Shown: one piece after another, positions 7,898 to 15,067 of the stretch
How positions within the stretch are numbered: the stretch's first letter is position 1
Layout of the letters: every line of letters starts with the position of its first letter
Assembly: GCA_964468655.1 (NCBI GenBank)
Contig: CAYXUG010000020.1
Span: forward strand, 1-32,717
DNA length: 32,717 nucleotides
Origin: CAYXUG01 sp964468655
GTDB taxonomy: Bacteria; Fidelibacterota; Marinisomatia; Marinisomatales; CAYXUG01
Direction: 5' to 3'
Notes under the pieces: model-generated
The model's database searches: none
What the model saw: only the letters and a program-made list of their open reading frames with translations
Told to the model about the DNA's origin: nothing
Made by a program: the position numbers and the translations under genes

Positions 7898-8955
7898 TTT
7901 TTACTGCTTTCGGCAAATGTTTTTTGAATAACTGATTTAGTTTCAGCTACCACTTTTTCAATGCTATCACACATCGGAAGATTAATTGTCACACCCGCAG
8001 CAAAAGCGTGCCCACCCCCGCCAAGTTCACGTGCCAAACTGTCAATTGAAACTCTTCCTTTCGACCGAAAATTCGCTCGTGTTGTGCTATCAGAAATTTC
8101 ATGGAACATCACAGCCACCTCTACGCCTTTTATAGAACGCACCAAATCGGTAAATCCCGAGACATCTTCATCTTTAGCACCCGAATCATTGATCATTTTT
8201 CTGTCAACAATAAACCATGCCAATTGACCTGTTTCATCACATTGAATTGTTTTCATTGCTGATGACTGTAAAAATATTTTTTCAAAAGAATTATTTTCAT
8301 ACACTCGTTCATAAATCTCGTAAGGTTTAACACCGCTGTGAAGTAGTTCCCCTGCAATTTCATGTGCTTTCGGTGAAGTATTACTGAACCTGAATGAGCC
8401 GGTATCTGTGAGGAGCGATACATAAAGTCCATCAGCCATGGTGCGTTTCAGAGTCATAGGCTGTCCCAACTTATCATAAACGTATTTAATATAATCATAA
8501 ACCAGTTCACCCGTTGCAGCAACTGAAATATCATGCACCATATAAGCAATACTGTTCGTATCCGCGTGGGGGTGATGGTCAATGGACAAAATAGGTATTT
8601 TAAGGTAATGTAGGTCGTCTCCCAATTCATGAAGCCGTTTTATATCGCCGATATCAAAAATGACTGCCAAGTCTGCTCCCTTGAGCCAATCGAAGTGATT
8701 TGACTTGTTGTAAAATTCGAGTTTTGTGGTGTGATTTAAAAAATCAAATTCTTCCGGCATGGGTGACGGATTCATGATTCTGCATTCCTTGTCCAGCGTT
8801 TTCATTAATTCACAGAAAGCAACCTGGGAACCTATGCCATCTCCATCTGCATTTATGTGGGTTGAACATACAATTTTACTGGCACCCATGATTATTTCAT
8901 GGATTTTGTTCCATCTGCCCTCTTCTACATTATTTTGACGAATCTTCATAAACAT
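7894..8955 (-). CDS. nrnA: DHH/DHHA1 phosphoesterase, NrnA-like oligoribonuclease / pAp phosphatase
   Basis: A cytoplasmic manganese-dependent phosphoesterase that in the NrnA family degrades short RNA oligonucleotides (nanoRNA), 3'-phosphoadenosine 5'-phosphate or cyclic dinucleotide products. The DHH domain shows HINADGDGIGS (His33, Asp37, Asp39), Asp101 in IFDIGD and the DHH triplet at 126-128 followed by PHAD. The C-terminal DHHA1 domain ends with GGGGHAFAAG near 314-323. Length 353 is slightly above the usual 310-340 because of a short N-terminal extension. The ATG at 8955 has AAGGA 11 nt upstream; a second ATG two codons in is possible. First gene of the ispH-pdxST-dxs-cstA run. The exact substrate is not deducible. 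Confidence 0.88.
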   Translation of the reverse strand: MFMKIRQNNVEEGRWNKIHEIIMGASKIVCSTHINADGDGIGSQVAFCELMKTLDKECRIMNPSPMPEEFDFLNHTTKLEFYNKSNHFDWLKGADLAVIFDIGDIKRLHELGDDLHYLKIPILSIDHHPHADTNSIAYMVHDISVAATGELVYDYIKYVYDKLGQPMTLKRTMADGLYVSLLTDTGSFRFSNTSPKAHEIAGELLHSGVKPYEIYERVYENNSFEKIFLQSSAMKTIQCDETGQLAWFIVDRKMINDSGAKDEDVSGFTDLVRSIKGVEVAVMFHEISDSTTRANFRSKGRVSIDSLARELGGGGHAFAAGVTINLPMCDSIEKVVAETKSVIQKTFAESSKK

Positions 8956-8974
8956 TAAATTTACTGTCCTTTTG

Positions 8975-8999
8975 CCGACACTACAAGACTTGTAATCGG
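8975..8999. repeat. 25-bp imperfect palindrome in the dprA-nrnA gap
   Basis: CCGA (8975-8978) pairs with TCGG (8996-8999), and TACAAG (8982-8987) pairs with CTTGTA (8989-8994) around a single central A. It fills half of the 50-nt gap between the dprA stop and the nrnA start. In the direction of transcription no T-run follows, so it is not a standard terminator; it could be an operator or an RNA processing hairpin. Confidence 0.4.
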
Positions 9000-9005
9000 T
9001 TGTTT

Positions 9006-10100
9006 TTAATTCCTGACAAACTGTTTACCTCCAAGTTGAGAAACGACACCTTTCAATTCAAGACTTAATAATGTTGTCAAAACTGATGGAGTAGTCAAAT
9101 CTGTCTCTTCCACAATGGTATCAATATGTTTCGGGTGATCTGACAAAACTGAATATATATTCATTTCTTCCCCGGAAAGTTCCAGATTTAATGATTTTTG
9201 TACAGGTTTAAGTGGTTTTAATAATATCGGGTTGACAGTGTTAGCAATCTGTTCTGCATTCAAAACAGGTATGGCGCCGTGCCTGATCAAGCGGTTACAG
9301 CCAATGCTATTTGAATCGGTTATTCTTCCGGGAACCGCAAAAACTTCCCTGTTTTGATCCACTGCGTTAAACGCTGTGAGCAATGCACCGCTTTTGTCCC
9401 CCGCTTCCACAACAACAGTACCATGAGATAGTCCGCTGATGATTCTGTTTCTTTTAGGAAAATTTTTTGCATCAGGACCTGTTCCGAAAGGGAACTCAGA
9501 AATCACTGCGCCGTTCTTCAAAATTTGTGGAAAAAGTTTTTTATTTTGTGAAGGATAAATGATATCCAGTCCACTTCCTAAAACTGCAGTTGTTTTGCTG
9601 TTTGTTTCAATTGCCGATTTATGGGCAATGGTATCAATGCCTTTCGCAAATCCGCTGACAATAACAAACCCCATTTTACCAAGTGAACTGGCAAGTTCCG
9701 TTGTCATCTTAGTTCCATAATGCGTTGTGCGCCGTGACCCGACAATGGATATGGCATCCTCATTCAATACTTCTATATTTCCTTTAACAAACAGGATAAC
9801 GGGTGGATCATAAATTTTTTTCAATAATCTGGGGTAATCGTCATCCCAGTATGTTAAAATTTCAACATTCATCTTTGTAGCTTTTCTAACCTGTTTGTCC
9901 CCAAAATCCCACTCATCAAAATTATTAATTTGACCTGCCAGCTTTAAATCGATTCTATTTACCCTGCACAGTTCCGAAACCGAAGCTTTTAAAACTTCCT
10001 CAGGAGAGGAAAACTTATTGACAAGAGAAATAATTCGGATAGGACCCAACCCCAAAATTTGAGTCAAATTCAATAATGCTATTAAATCAACTTTATTCAT
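9006..10100 (-). CDS. dprA: DNA-processing protein DprA
   Basis: DprA binds incoming single-stranded DNA during natural transformation and loads RecA; it is also widespread in non-competent bacteria. The N-terminal 50 residues form a helix-hairpin-helix-like region (ILGLGPIRIISLVNKF). The Rossmann-like DprA domain follows, with SIVGSRRTTHYG near 118-129, VSGFAKGIDTIAHK, LGSGLDIIYPSQN, SEFPFGT, FPKRNRIISGLS and VVEAGDKSGAL, all diagnostic. The last 60 residues look like the winged-helix DprA_WH domain. Length 364 is typical. The ATG overlaps the obg stop by 8 nt. Its presence is relevant to the ComEA-like gene 7 kb away in the window. Confidence 0.96.
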   Translation of the reverse strand: MNKVDLIALLNLTQILGLGPIRIISLVNKFSSPEEVLKASVSELCRVNRIDLKLAGQINNFDEWDFGDKQVRKATKMNVEILTYWDDDYPRLLKKIYDPPVILFVKGNIEVLNEDAISIVGSRRTTHYGTKMTTELASSLGKMGFVIVSGFAKGIDTIAHKSAIETNSKTTAVLGSGLDIIYPSQNKKLFPQILKNGAVISEFPFGTGPDAKNFPKRNRIISGLSHGTVVVEAGDKSGALLTAFNAVDQNREVFAVPGRITDSNSIGCNRLIRHGAIPVLNAEQIANTVNPILLKPLKPVQKSLNLELSGEEMNIYSVLSDHPKHIDTIVEETDLTTPSVLTTLLSLELKGVVSQLGGKQFVRN

Positions 10101-11067
10101 GTATCATTTCGACCAATTTATTAACCAGCACATCCAAACCGTGCCGGGTTACAGATGAAATTGTCAATGTTTCGAGATTTAAAATTGAGCTGAATTTTCG
10201 TGATGAATTGTCCCCCAATAAATCCATCTTTGTCATTACAACTATTTTTGGCTTTTTGATAAGTTTTTCGCTGTATTGTGATAATTCATCCAGTAATGTT
10301 TTACATTCATTTTCAATATTAGTAGAAGTTGCTTCAACCAAAATAGCAAGTACCCTCGTTCTTTCGATATGCTTCAAAAACTGGTGTCCAAGTCCTTTAC
10401 CCTCACTGGCGCCTTCAATGAGTCCCGGAATATCCGCCATAAGGAATGATCCAAAATCCTGGTATTTAACGATACCAAGATGTGGTTCCAATGTTGTAAA
10501 AGGATATTCTGCAATCTTGGGACGGGCAGCCGTCAGAGTTGACAAAAGTGTTGATTTACCTGCATTGGGAAAACCCACAAGTCCCACATCTGCCAGAAGT
10601 TTCAGTTCAACTTCATAAATGAAAGTTTCTCCGGAAGTACCGTCTTCCGCAAAGGTTGGAGTTTGCCGTGTGGCAGTTGCAAATTCTGTATTTCCTTTCC
10701 CTCCCCTTCCTCCTTGCGCACCGATAAATTCCTGTCCAACTTTTGTAAGATCTGCCGCTGATTCTTTATTTCCTTCTTTTCTTAAAACCGTTCCGGGTGG
10801 AACAGGAATAATCACATCTTTCCCCCCTTTCCCGGTTTTGTTCCCGCCTGACCCATGTACACCGTTCGCGGCTTTATACCGTTTTCTGTATTTAATATCC
10901 TGAAGTGTATAAAGTTGAAGATCAACCTTAAATATAACATGTCCGCCGCGTCCACCGTTGCCTCCATCGGGGCCGCCTTTCGGAATAAATTTTTCTCTTC
11001 TGAAACTGACGCATCCATTCCCGCCGTTTCCGGCAATTACTTTCAGTTTCGTGTAATCAACAAACAT
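10093..11067 (-). CDS. obg: GTPase Obg/CgtA
   Basis: An essential ribosome-associated GTPase involved in late 50S assembly and the stringent response. The N-terminal glycine-rich OBG fold spans residues 1-158 (NGGNGCVSFRREKF, many GG and GGKG turns). The GTPase domain has G1 GFPNAGKS at 165-172, G2 TT at 191-192, G3 DIPG at 212-215, then EGASEGKGLG, G4 TKMD and G5 SS. The C-terminal OCT domain is absent, giving 324 residues. I chose the ATG at 11067 over an upstream TTG because GAGGG lies 5 nt before it and the protein then starts MFVDYTKLKV like its relatives. Followed by dprA with an 8-nt overlap. Confidence 0.97.
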   Translation of the reverse strand: MFVDYTKLKVIAGNGGNGCVSFRREKFIPKGGPDGGNGGRGGHVIFKVDLQLYTLQDIKYRKRYKAANGVHGSGGNKTGKGGKDVIIPVPPGTVLRKEGNKESAADLTKVGQEFIGAQGGRGGKGNTEFATATRQTPTFAEDGTSGETFIYEVELKLLADVGLVGFPNAGKSTLLSTLTAARPKIAEYPFTTLEPHLGIVKYQDFGSFLMADIPGLIEGASEGKGLGHQFLKHIERTRVLAILVEATSTNIENECKTLLDELSQYSEKLIKKPKIVVMTKMDLLGDNSSRKFSSILNLETLTISSVTRHGLDVLVNKLVEMIHE

Positions 11068-11086
11068 GTGTACCCTCAATCATTTA

Positions 11087-11108
11087 TTTTAGGATTATTA
11101 ATCTAAAA
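11087..11108. repeat. Inverted repeat upstream of obg
   Basis: TTTTAG at 11087-11092 and CTAAAA at 11103-11108 form a perfect 6-bp inverted repeat around a 10-nt centre that can itself pair GATT with AATC. It lies about 20-41 nt upstream of the obg ATG, a position suited to an operator or promoter element. No known consensus was recognised. Confidence 0.3.
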
Positions 11109-11141
11109 CTTTTGATCGACATTGACCAAGAATTCCGGTTT

Positions 11142-11162
11142 AATTTTTTACATTAAAAAATT
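11142..11162. terminator. AT-only 21-bp palindrome after icd
   Basis: AATTTTTTA (11142-11150) and TAAAAAATT (11154-11162) are perfectly complementary around a 3-nt loop. It starts 5 nt past the icd stop, between icd and obg. With no GC in the stem it is a poor intrinsic terminator on its own, although the T-run inside it may help; it could also be a bent or protein-binding site. Confidence 0.3.
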
Positions 11163-11166
11163 GGAA

Positions 11167-12405
11167 TCAGATATGACTGATTATTGCATCGGCAAACCCT
11201 GATGTGGATTTTTTGGTTGCACCATCCATCTGCCGGGCAAGATCATAAGTCACTGTTTTTTCAAGGATTGTTTCTTCCAAAGCTCTGACTACGCTGTCTG
11301 CTGCCTTATTCCATCCTATGTATTCAAGCAGCATCACACCGGATAAAATCAGTGAACCGGGATTAACCTTATCCTGTCCTGCATATTTAGGCGCTGTGCC
11401 GTGAGTGGGTTCAAAAAGAGCGGTAAAATCTCCGATATTTCCACCGGGTGCCAATCCAAGTCCGCCTACCTGCGCAGCCGATGCGTCTGAAAGATAATCA
11501 CCGTTCAAATTCGGAGTTGCAATAATATCGTATTCATCCGGTCTCAGGAGCAACTGCTGAAACATGCTGTCTGCAATTCTGTCTTTAATAACAATCTTAT
11601 CTTCCGGAACCTGACCGTTATGGCTTTCCCAGATAACACTTTCTTTTAACAACACATCAGAAAATTCTTCATCAGCTAACTCATACCCCCAGTCCCTGAA
11701 AGCACCTTCGGTGAATTTCATAATGTTGCCTTTATGCATCATTGTAAGGGATTTTCTTCCGTGCTGCATAGCAAAATCAACCGCCTTGCGAACCAGCCGT
11801 TTTGTCCCAAATGGACTAATAGGTTTAATTCCAACTCCTGCTTCAGGATGGATATTTTTTTCAAAATTTTCTCTGACGAATTCAATAATTTTTTTTGCTT
11901 CATCACTGTTGCTTCTAAATTCAATACCTGCGTAAACATCTTCTGTATTCTCTCTGAAAATGACGATGTCAAGTTTCTCGGGGTGCTTAACGGGTGACGG
12001 TACTCCTTTCAGCCAACGGACCGGCCTGACACATGCATAAAGATCAAGTATGTGTCTTAGGGATACATTTAAACTTCTGATCCCGCCTCCTACGGGGGTG
12101 GTCAACGGTCCTTTGATGGCGACAACATAATCCTTGATACTCTTAATTGTTTCTTCTGGAAGCCACTCCTCACTGGATTCGTATGCTTTTTCTCCGGCAA
12201 GAATTTCTTTCCAGACAATTTCCTTTTTACCATTATATGTTTTTTCAACAGCCGAATCCCACACTCGTACCGCTGCTGCCCAGATATCAACTCCAATGCC
12301 ATCTCCTTCAATAAAGGGGATAATCGGCTTATCGGGAATAGACAGTTTCCCATTCTCAACATTGATCTTTTCCTCTTTGCTGATGGTTGTTGCCCGGTCA
12401 GTCAC
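11167..12405 (-). CDS. icd: NADP-dependent isocitrate dehydrogenase
   Basis: Converts isocitrate to 2-oxoglutarate in the TCA cycle. The protein (412 residues) closely follows the E. coli-type enzyme: the isocitrate-binding RSLNVSLRH (Ser111, the phosphorylatable serine position), RPVRWLKGVPSPVKHPE, FRENTEDVYAGIEF and the metal/substrate region near NLNGDYLSDA. NADP preference is indicated by HGTAPKYAGQDKVNPGS, with the Lys-Tyr pair that contacts the 2'-phosphate, and by TYDLAR near the C-terminus, matching the Tyr and Arg of NADP-specific members. The start is GTG at 12405 inside the end of the fmdB-like gene (8-nt overlap, GTGACTGA), so translation is probably coupled. Confidence 0.96.
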   Translation of the reverse strand: MTDRATTISKEEKINVENGKLSIPDKPIIPFIEGDGIGVDIWAAAVRVWDSAVEKTYNGKKEIVWKEILAGEKAYESSEEWLPEETIKSIKDYVVAIKGPLTTPVGGGIRSLNVSLRHILDLYACVRPVRWLKGVPSPVKHPEKLDIVIFRENTEDVYAGIEFRSNSDEAKKIIEFVRENFEKNIHPEAGVGIKPISPFGTKRLVRKAVDFAMQHGRKSLTMMHKGNIMKFTEGAFRDWGYELADEEFSDVLLKESVIWESHNGQVPEDKIVIKDRIADSMFQQLLLRPDEYDIIATPNLNGDYLSDASAAQVGGLGLAPGGNIGDFTALFEPTHGTAPKYAGQDKVNPGSLILSGVMLLEYIGWNKAADSVVRALEETILEKTVTYDLARQMDGATKKSTSGFADAIISHI

Positions 12406-12688
12406 TTTTGGTTTCTTTCACCTTTTTGCTTGATTTGTCTGAAGATTTCCCATTTTTCTTCTCTGATTTTCCGGACGAATCTTTTTCTTTAGAACTCGAA
12501 GATGAACTGTTTTTATAGTCGGTGATATAAAATCCGGAACCCTTAAAAATAATTCCTGCTCCTCCTCCAATCATCCGTGTAACTTTGCCTTTGCAAAACT
12601 TACATTTTGAGAGTGATTTTTCGGTCATACTTTGAAAATGATCGAAAACTTTTCCACATTTAATACACTTATATTCGTATGTTGGCAT
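12398..12688 (-). CDS. FmdB-type small zinc-ribbon protein
   Basis: A 96-residue protein starting MPTYEYKC, with paired CxxC knuckles at Cys8/Cys11 and Cys29/Cys32 that form a zinc ribbon (FmdB_1-type, often annotated as a regulatory protein). A short hydrophobic-glycine segment (GGGAGIIFKGSGFYITDY) is typical of the family. The last 37 residues are low-complexity Ser/Lys/Asp, predicted disordered and possibly a nucleic-acid contact. Its cellular role is not established in most bacteria; in some it influences translation or amidase gene expression. It sits between pta (7 nt) and icd (overlap 8 nt). Confidence 0.88.
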   Translation of the reverse strand: MPTYEYKCIKCGKVFDHFQSMTEKSLSKCKFCKGKVTRMIGGGAGIIFKGSGFYITDYKNSSSSSSKEKDSSGKSEKKNGKSSDKSSKKVKETKSD

Positions 12689-12695
12689 TCTTTTT

Positions 12696-13667
12696 CTAAC
12701 TCATTAAAGAACAAATGGACGTTACATCAACAATGTCATCCAAAGTGCATCCTCTTGACAGGTCCATCATTGGTTTTCTCAATCCCTGAAGCAAGGGACC
12801 CCAAGCGCTGTAATTTCCAAGTCGCTGGGCGATTTTATAGCCAATATTCCCTGCATTTAAATCAGGGAAAATTAATACATTTGCATCACCTTTTACAGAA
12901 GAATTTGGCGCTTTTTGTAATGAAATTTCTTCAATCACTGCAGAATCAAATTGAATTTCCCCATCGCTTGGTATATCTGGATAGAGCTTGGCAAATCTAC
13001 TGCTTGCACTAATAATTTTATCCAGTGATTTGTGTGCTGCGCTTCCCTTTGTTGAAAAAGACAAAAATGCCACCACTGGTTTTTCATTCGTCAATTTTTT
13101 GTGTGTACGTGAAGAATCCAATGCGATGGTAACCAATTGTTCTTCATTAGGATCAGGGACCACACCACAATCAGCAAAAGTAAATAATTTGTCACCCTTG
13201 GGGCTTAACAAAAGAAATGTACTGGAAACAAGATCAGTAGAATCATCCAGACCTATGTACCGAATAGCAGCCCTGATGGTGTTTGGAGTACTTGTAACAG
13301 ACCCGCAGACACATCCATCCGCTTTACCTACGTGTACCATATAAGCGCCAAAACATTCTGGTGATTTCAGTGCATTATCAATATCATCTTTTTTATTTGA
13401 TAAAATTCTTTCAGTAGTTTCTTTAAAGGACTTGAAAAGATCACTTTTTTCCGGTGTAATTATTTCAATATTCTTGAGCGATATCCCCAAATCATCCGCC
13501 ATAAGGCGCAATTCATATTGACCACCCAACAGAATTACCCGGGCGATTCCCTGGTTATTCAATTTTGAAGCAGCTTTAAAAACCCTTTTTTCACTGCCCT
13601 CGGGAAAAACAATTGTCTTATAAAGCTTCGATGCTCTTAAATGAAGAGATTCTCTGAAATTTGTCAT
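12696..13667 (-). CDS. pta: Phosphate acetyltransferase
   Basis: Interconverts acetyl-CoA and acetyl phosphate, normally paired with acetate kinase; ackA is not in the window. The 323-residue length matches the short, single-domain Pta type. Visible family motifs are the N-terminal TIVFPEGSEKRVFKAA, GLDDSTDLVSSTFLL, FADCGVVPDPNEEQL, VAFLSFSTKGSA, GEIQFDSAV and, near the C-terminus, VLIFPDLNAGNIGYKIAQRL. The short butyryl form (Ptb) is less likely given the DLNAGNIGYK signature. The ATG overlaps the coaD stop by 4 nt. Confidence 0.95.
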   Translation of the reverse strand: MTNFRESLHLRASKLYKTIVFPEGSEKRVFKAASKLNNQGIARVILLGGQYELRLMADDLGISLKNIEIITPEKSDLFKSFKETTERILSNKKDDIDNALKSPECFGAYMVHVGKADGCVCGSVTSTPNTIRAAIRYIGLDDSTDLVSSTFLLLSPKGDKLFTFADCGVVPDPNEEQLVTIALDSSRTHKKLTNEKPVVAFLSFSTKGSAAHKSLDKIISASSRFAKLYPDIPSDGEIQFDSAVIEEISLQKAPNSSVKGDANVLIFPDLNAGNIGYKIAQRLGNYSAWGPLLQGLRKPMMDLSRGCTLDDIVDVTSICSLMS

Positions 13668-14146
13668 TTTTTGAATTTTTCTTTTAACCGTTCTGCCACC
13701 AGATTAGGTACAAAGGAATCTACATTTCCACCTAACTTTGCAACCTCCCTGATAATGGTCGAATTCAAATGGGTATATTTTTCATTCGGCATAAGAAAAA
13801 CTGTTACAATATCCTTGTTTAAATGACGGTTCATCCACGCCATTTGAAATTCATTTTCAATATCACTTACAAATCTCAGTCCGCGGATAAGAGCACAGGC
13901 ATTTAAACCTTTGGCATAATCCACAGTCAATTCTTTGGTGGAAGACGGCTCTACATTTTTATACCGTTCAATGGCTGATTGTATCATTTCCAGACGCTCT
14001 TCAACGGTGAATAGTTCATCTTTTTTCAATTTGTTTTCTGCCACTGTTACAATCAGTTTATCAAACAATTTGGATGCACGTTCAATGATGTCCAAATGCC
14101 CTTTGGTGATGGGATCGAATGTGCCGGGGTAAATTGCTGTTTTCAT
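13664..14146 (-). CDS. coaD: Phosphopantetheine adenylyltransferase
   Basis: Transfers AMP to 4'-phosphopantetheine in the penultimate step of coenzyme A synthesis. A 160-residue nucleotidyltransferase with the N-terminal YPGTFDPITKGH (residues 6-17; the TxGH active-site motif), RGLRFVSDIENEFQMAWMN in the middle and the C-terminal NSTIIREVAKLGG phosphate-binding segment. The start is the ATG at 14146: GGAGG lies 5 nt upstream and the protein then begins MKTAIYPG. A TTG four codons earlier would overlap the SD and rsmD. It starts 1 nt after the rsmD stop, a common rsmD-coaD pairing. Confidence 0.97.
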   Translation of the reverse strand: MKTAIYPGTFDPITKGHLDIIERASKLFDKLIVTVAENKLKKDELFTVEERLEMIQSAIERYKNVEPSSTKELTVDYAKGLNACALIRGLRFVSDIENEFQMAWMNRHLNKDIVTVFLMPNEKYTHLNSTIIREVAKLGGNVDSFVPNLVAERLKEKFKK

Positions 14147-14147
14147 A

Positions 14148-14666
14148 TCATCCTCCAAAAAATGCGACAGATGTATCGCCGTATGTTTTTATTTTTGCGG
14201 TTGTAAAATTAACTGCTTCTTTCTTCTGCATTTCAATAACCAATTTTCCATTTTTGTTTAAACATTTCAGAGATAATTCTTTTAAGATTAATAAATCTAC
14301 TTTTTCATAAGGCGGGTCAGCAATTATCACATCATAACTTTTGCCACAATTTTTTAAAAATTTAAACGCATCTTTTATAACAACTTTAATTTGATGATTA
14401 TCGAATCGGTTATAATATTTTTTCATGAGATTCGCTGTTCTTGGTTTTTTTTCAACGAAGGTGACTGACTCAGCTCCGCGGCTCAAAGCTTCAAGTCCCA
14501 GTGTTCCGGCTCCTGCAAATAAATCGAGAATATCTTTACCATGTAAATCACCTAATATATCAAACATACTGCTACGAACTCTCGAAGAAGTAGGCCTCAA
14601 ATCTTTATAGTTCCCCGTATTGACTGGAAATCCTTTAAATCGGCCCGAAATAATTTTTGTCGGCAT
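14148..14666 (-). CDS. rsmD: 16S rRNA (guanine(966)-N(2))-methyltransferase RsmD
   Basis: Methylates the exocyclic amine of G966 in 16S rRNA during 30S assembly. The 172-residue protein starts with MPTKIISGRFKG and RPTSSRVRSSMFDIL, the usual RsmD N-terminus. SAM motif DLFAGAGTLGLEAL is at 48-61, and the catalytic DPPY is at 117-120. An AGGGA lies 6 nt before the ATG. A 50-nt AT-rich gap separates it from the PilN-like gene upstream, with no clear terminator. First gene of the compact rsmD-coaD-pta-fmdB-icd run. Confidence 0.95.
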   Translation of the reverse strand: MPTKIISGRFKGFPVNTGNYKDLRPTSSRVRSSMFDILGDLHGKDILDLFAGAGTLGLEALSRGAESVTFVEKKPRTANLMKKYYNRFDNHQIKVVIKDAFKFLKNCGKSYDVIIADPPYEKVDLLILKELSLKCLNKNGKLVIEMQKKEAVNFTTAKIKTYGDTSVAFFGG

Positions 14667-14716
14667 ACAATTCCCTATATTGTTAATGGAAAATAATAAT
14701 GAAGTATGATGAAAAA

Positions 14717-15067
14717 CTAAGGTTTTTCAGTGGGGGAATCCGTCAGGGATTCGGAATAAGCTTTAAAATCAGATGGAGTAAATTCCTTCACATCAAGAGT
14801 TATATGTGAACGTACCATCAAATACCAGATAATTAAAATACCAATTCCAACAGCAGTCACGATTGTAAATACCTTTTCAAAAGGAATGGCAGGTTTCTTC
14901 TTTTTTTTCTTCATTTTTTTTGCTTTTTTCACCGGTTTGGGTGGTGGTGGTGGTGCTTTTAGTGCTGGCTGTTCCTTTGGTTCCACTACCTCAGGAATTT
15001 CTTCCAACGGTTTTGTGGATTGAAATCCTTCGCTGTCAATCAGGTTAATTTCAGGCAATACCGACAC
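14717..15067 (-). CDS. Short single-pass membrane protein with PilN-like N-terminus
   Basis: A 116-residue protein of no family I can assign firmly. The N-terminus carries INLI at residues 7-10 (SVLPEINLID), resembling the INLLP peptide by which PilN docks to PilM. Then come an acidic-proline stretch, a run of Pro (39-44), a Lys-rich block (46-58), one transmembrane helix at about 66-85 and a short C-terminal tail (86-116). The positive-inside rule puts the N-terminus in the cytoplasm. Unlike PilN it lacks a periplasmic ferredoxin-like domain. The ATG overlaps the end of the PilM-like gene by 17 nt, supporting a joint function. A role as a membrane anchor for the PilM-like protein is inference. 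Confidence 0.75.
   Translation of the reverse strand: MSVLPEINLIDSEGFQSTKPLEEIPEVVEPKEQPALKAPPPPPKPVKKAKKMKKKKKKPAIPFEKVFTIVTAVGIGILIIWYLMVRSHITLDVKEFTPSDFKAYSESLTDSPTEKP

Noticed and set aside
11068..11079. TTG start for obg four codons upstream
   Set aside because: The sequence there is the GAGGG ribosome-binding region for the ATG at 11067.
14147..14158. TTG start for coaD
   Set aside because: It overlaps the GGAGG ribosome-binding site and the rsmD stop; the ATG at 14146 yields the standard N-terminus.
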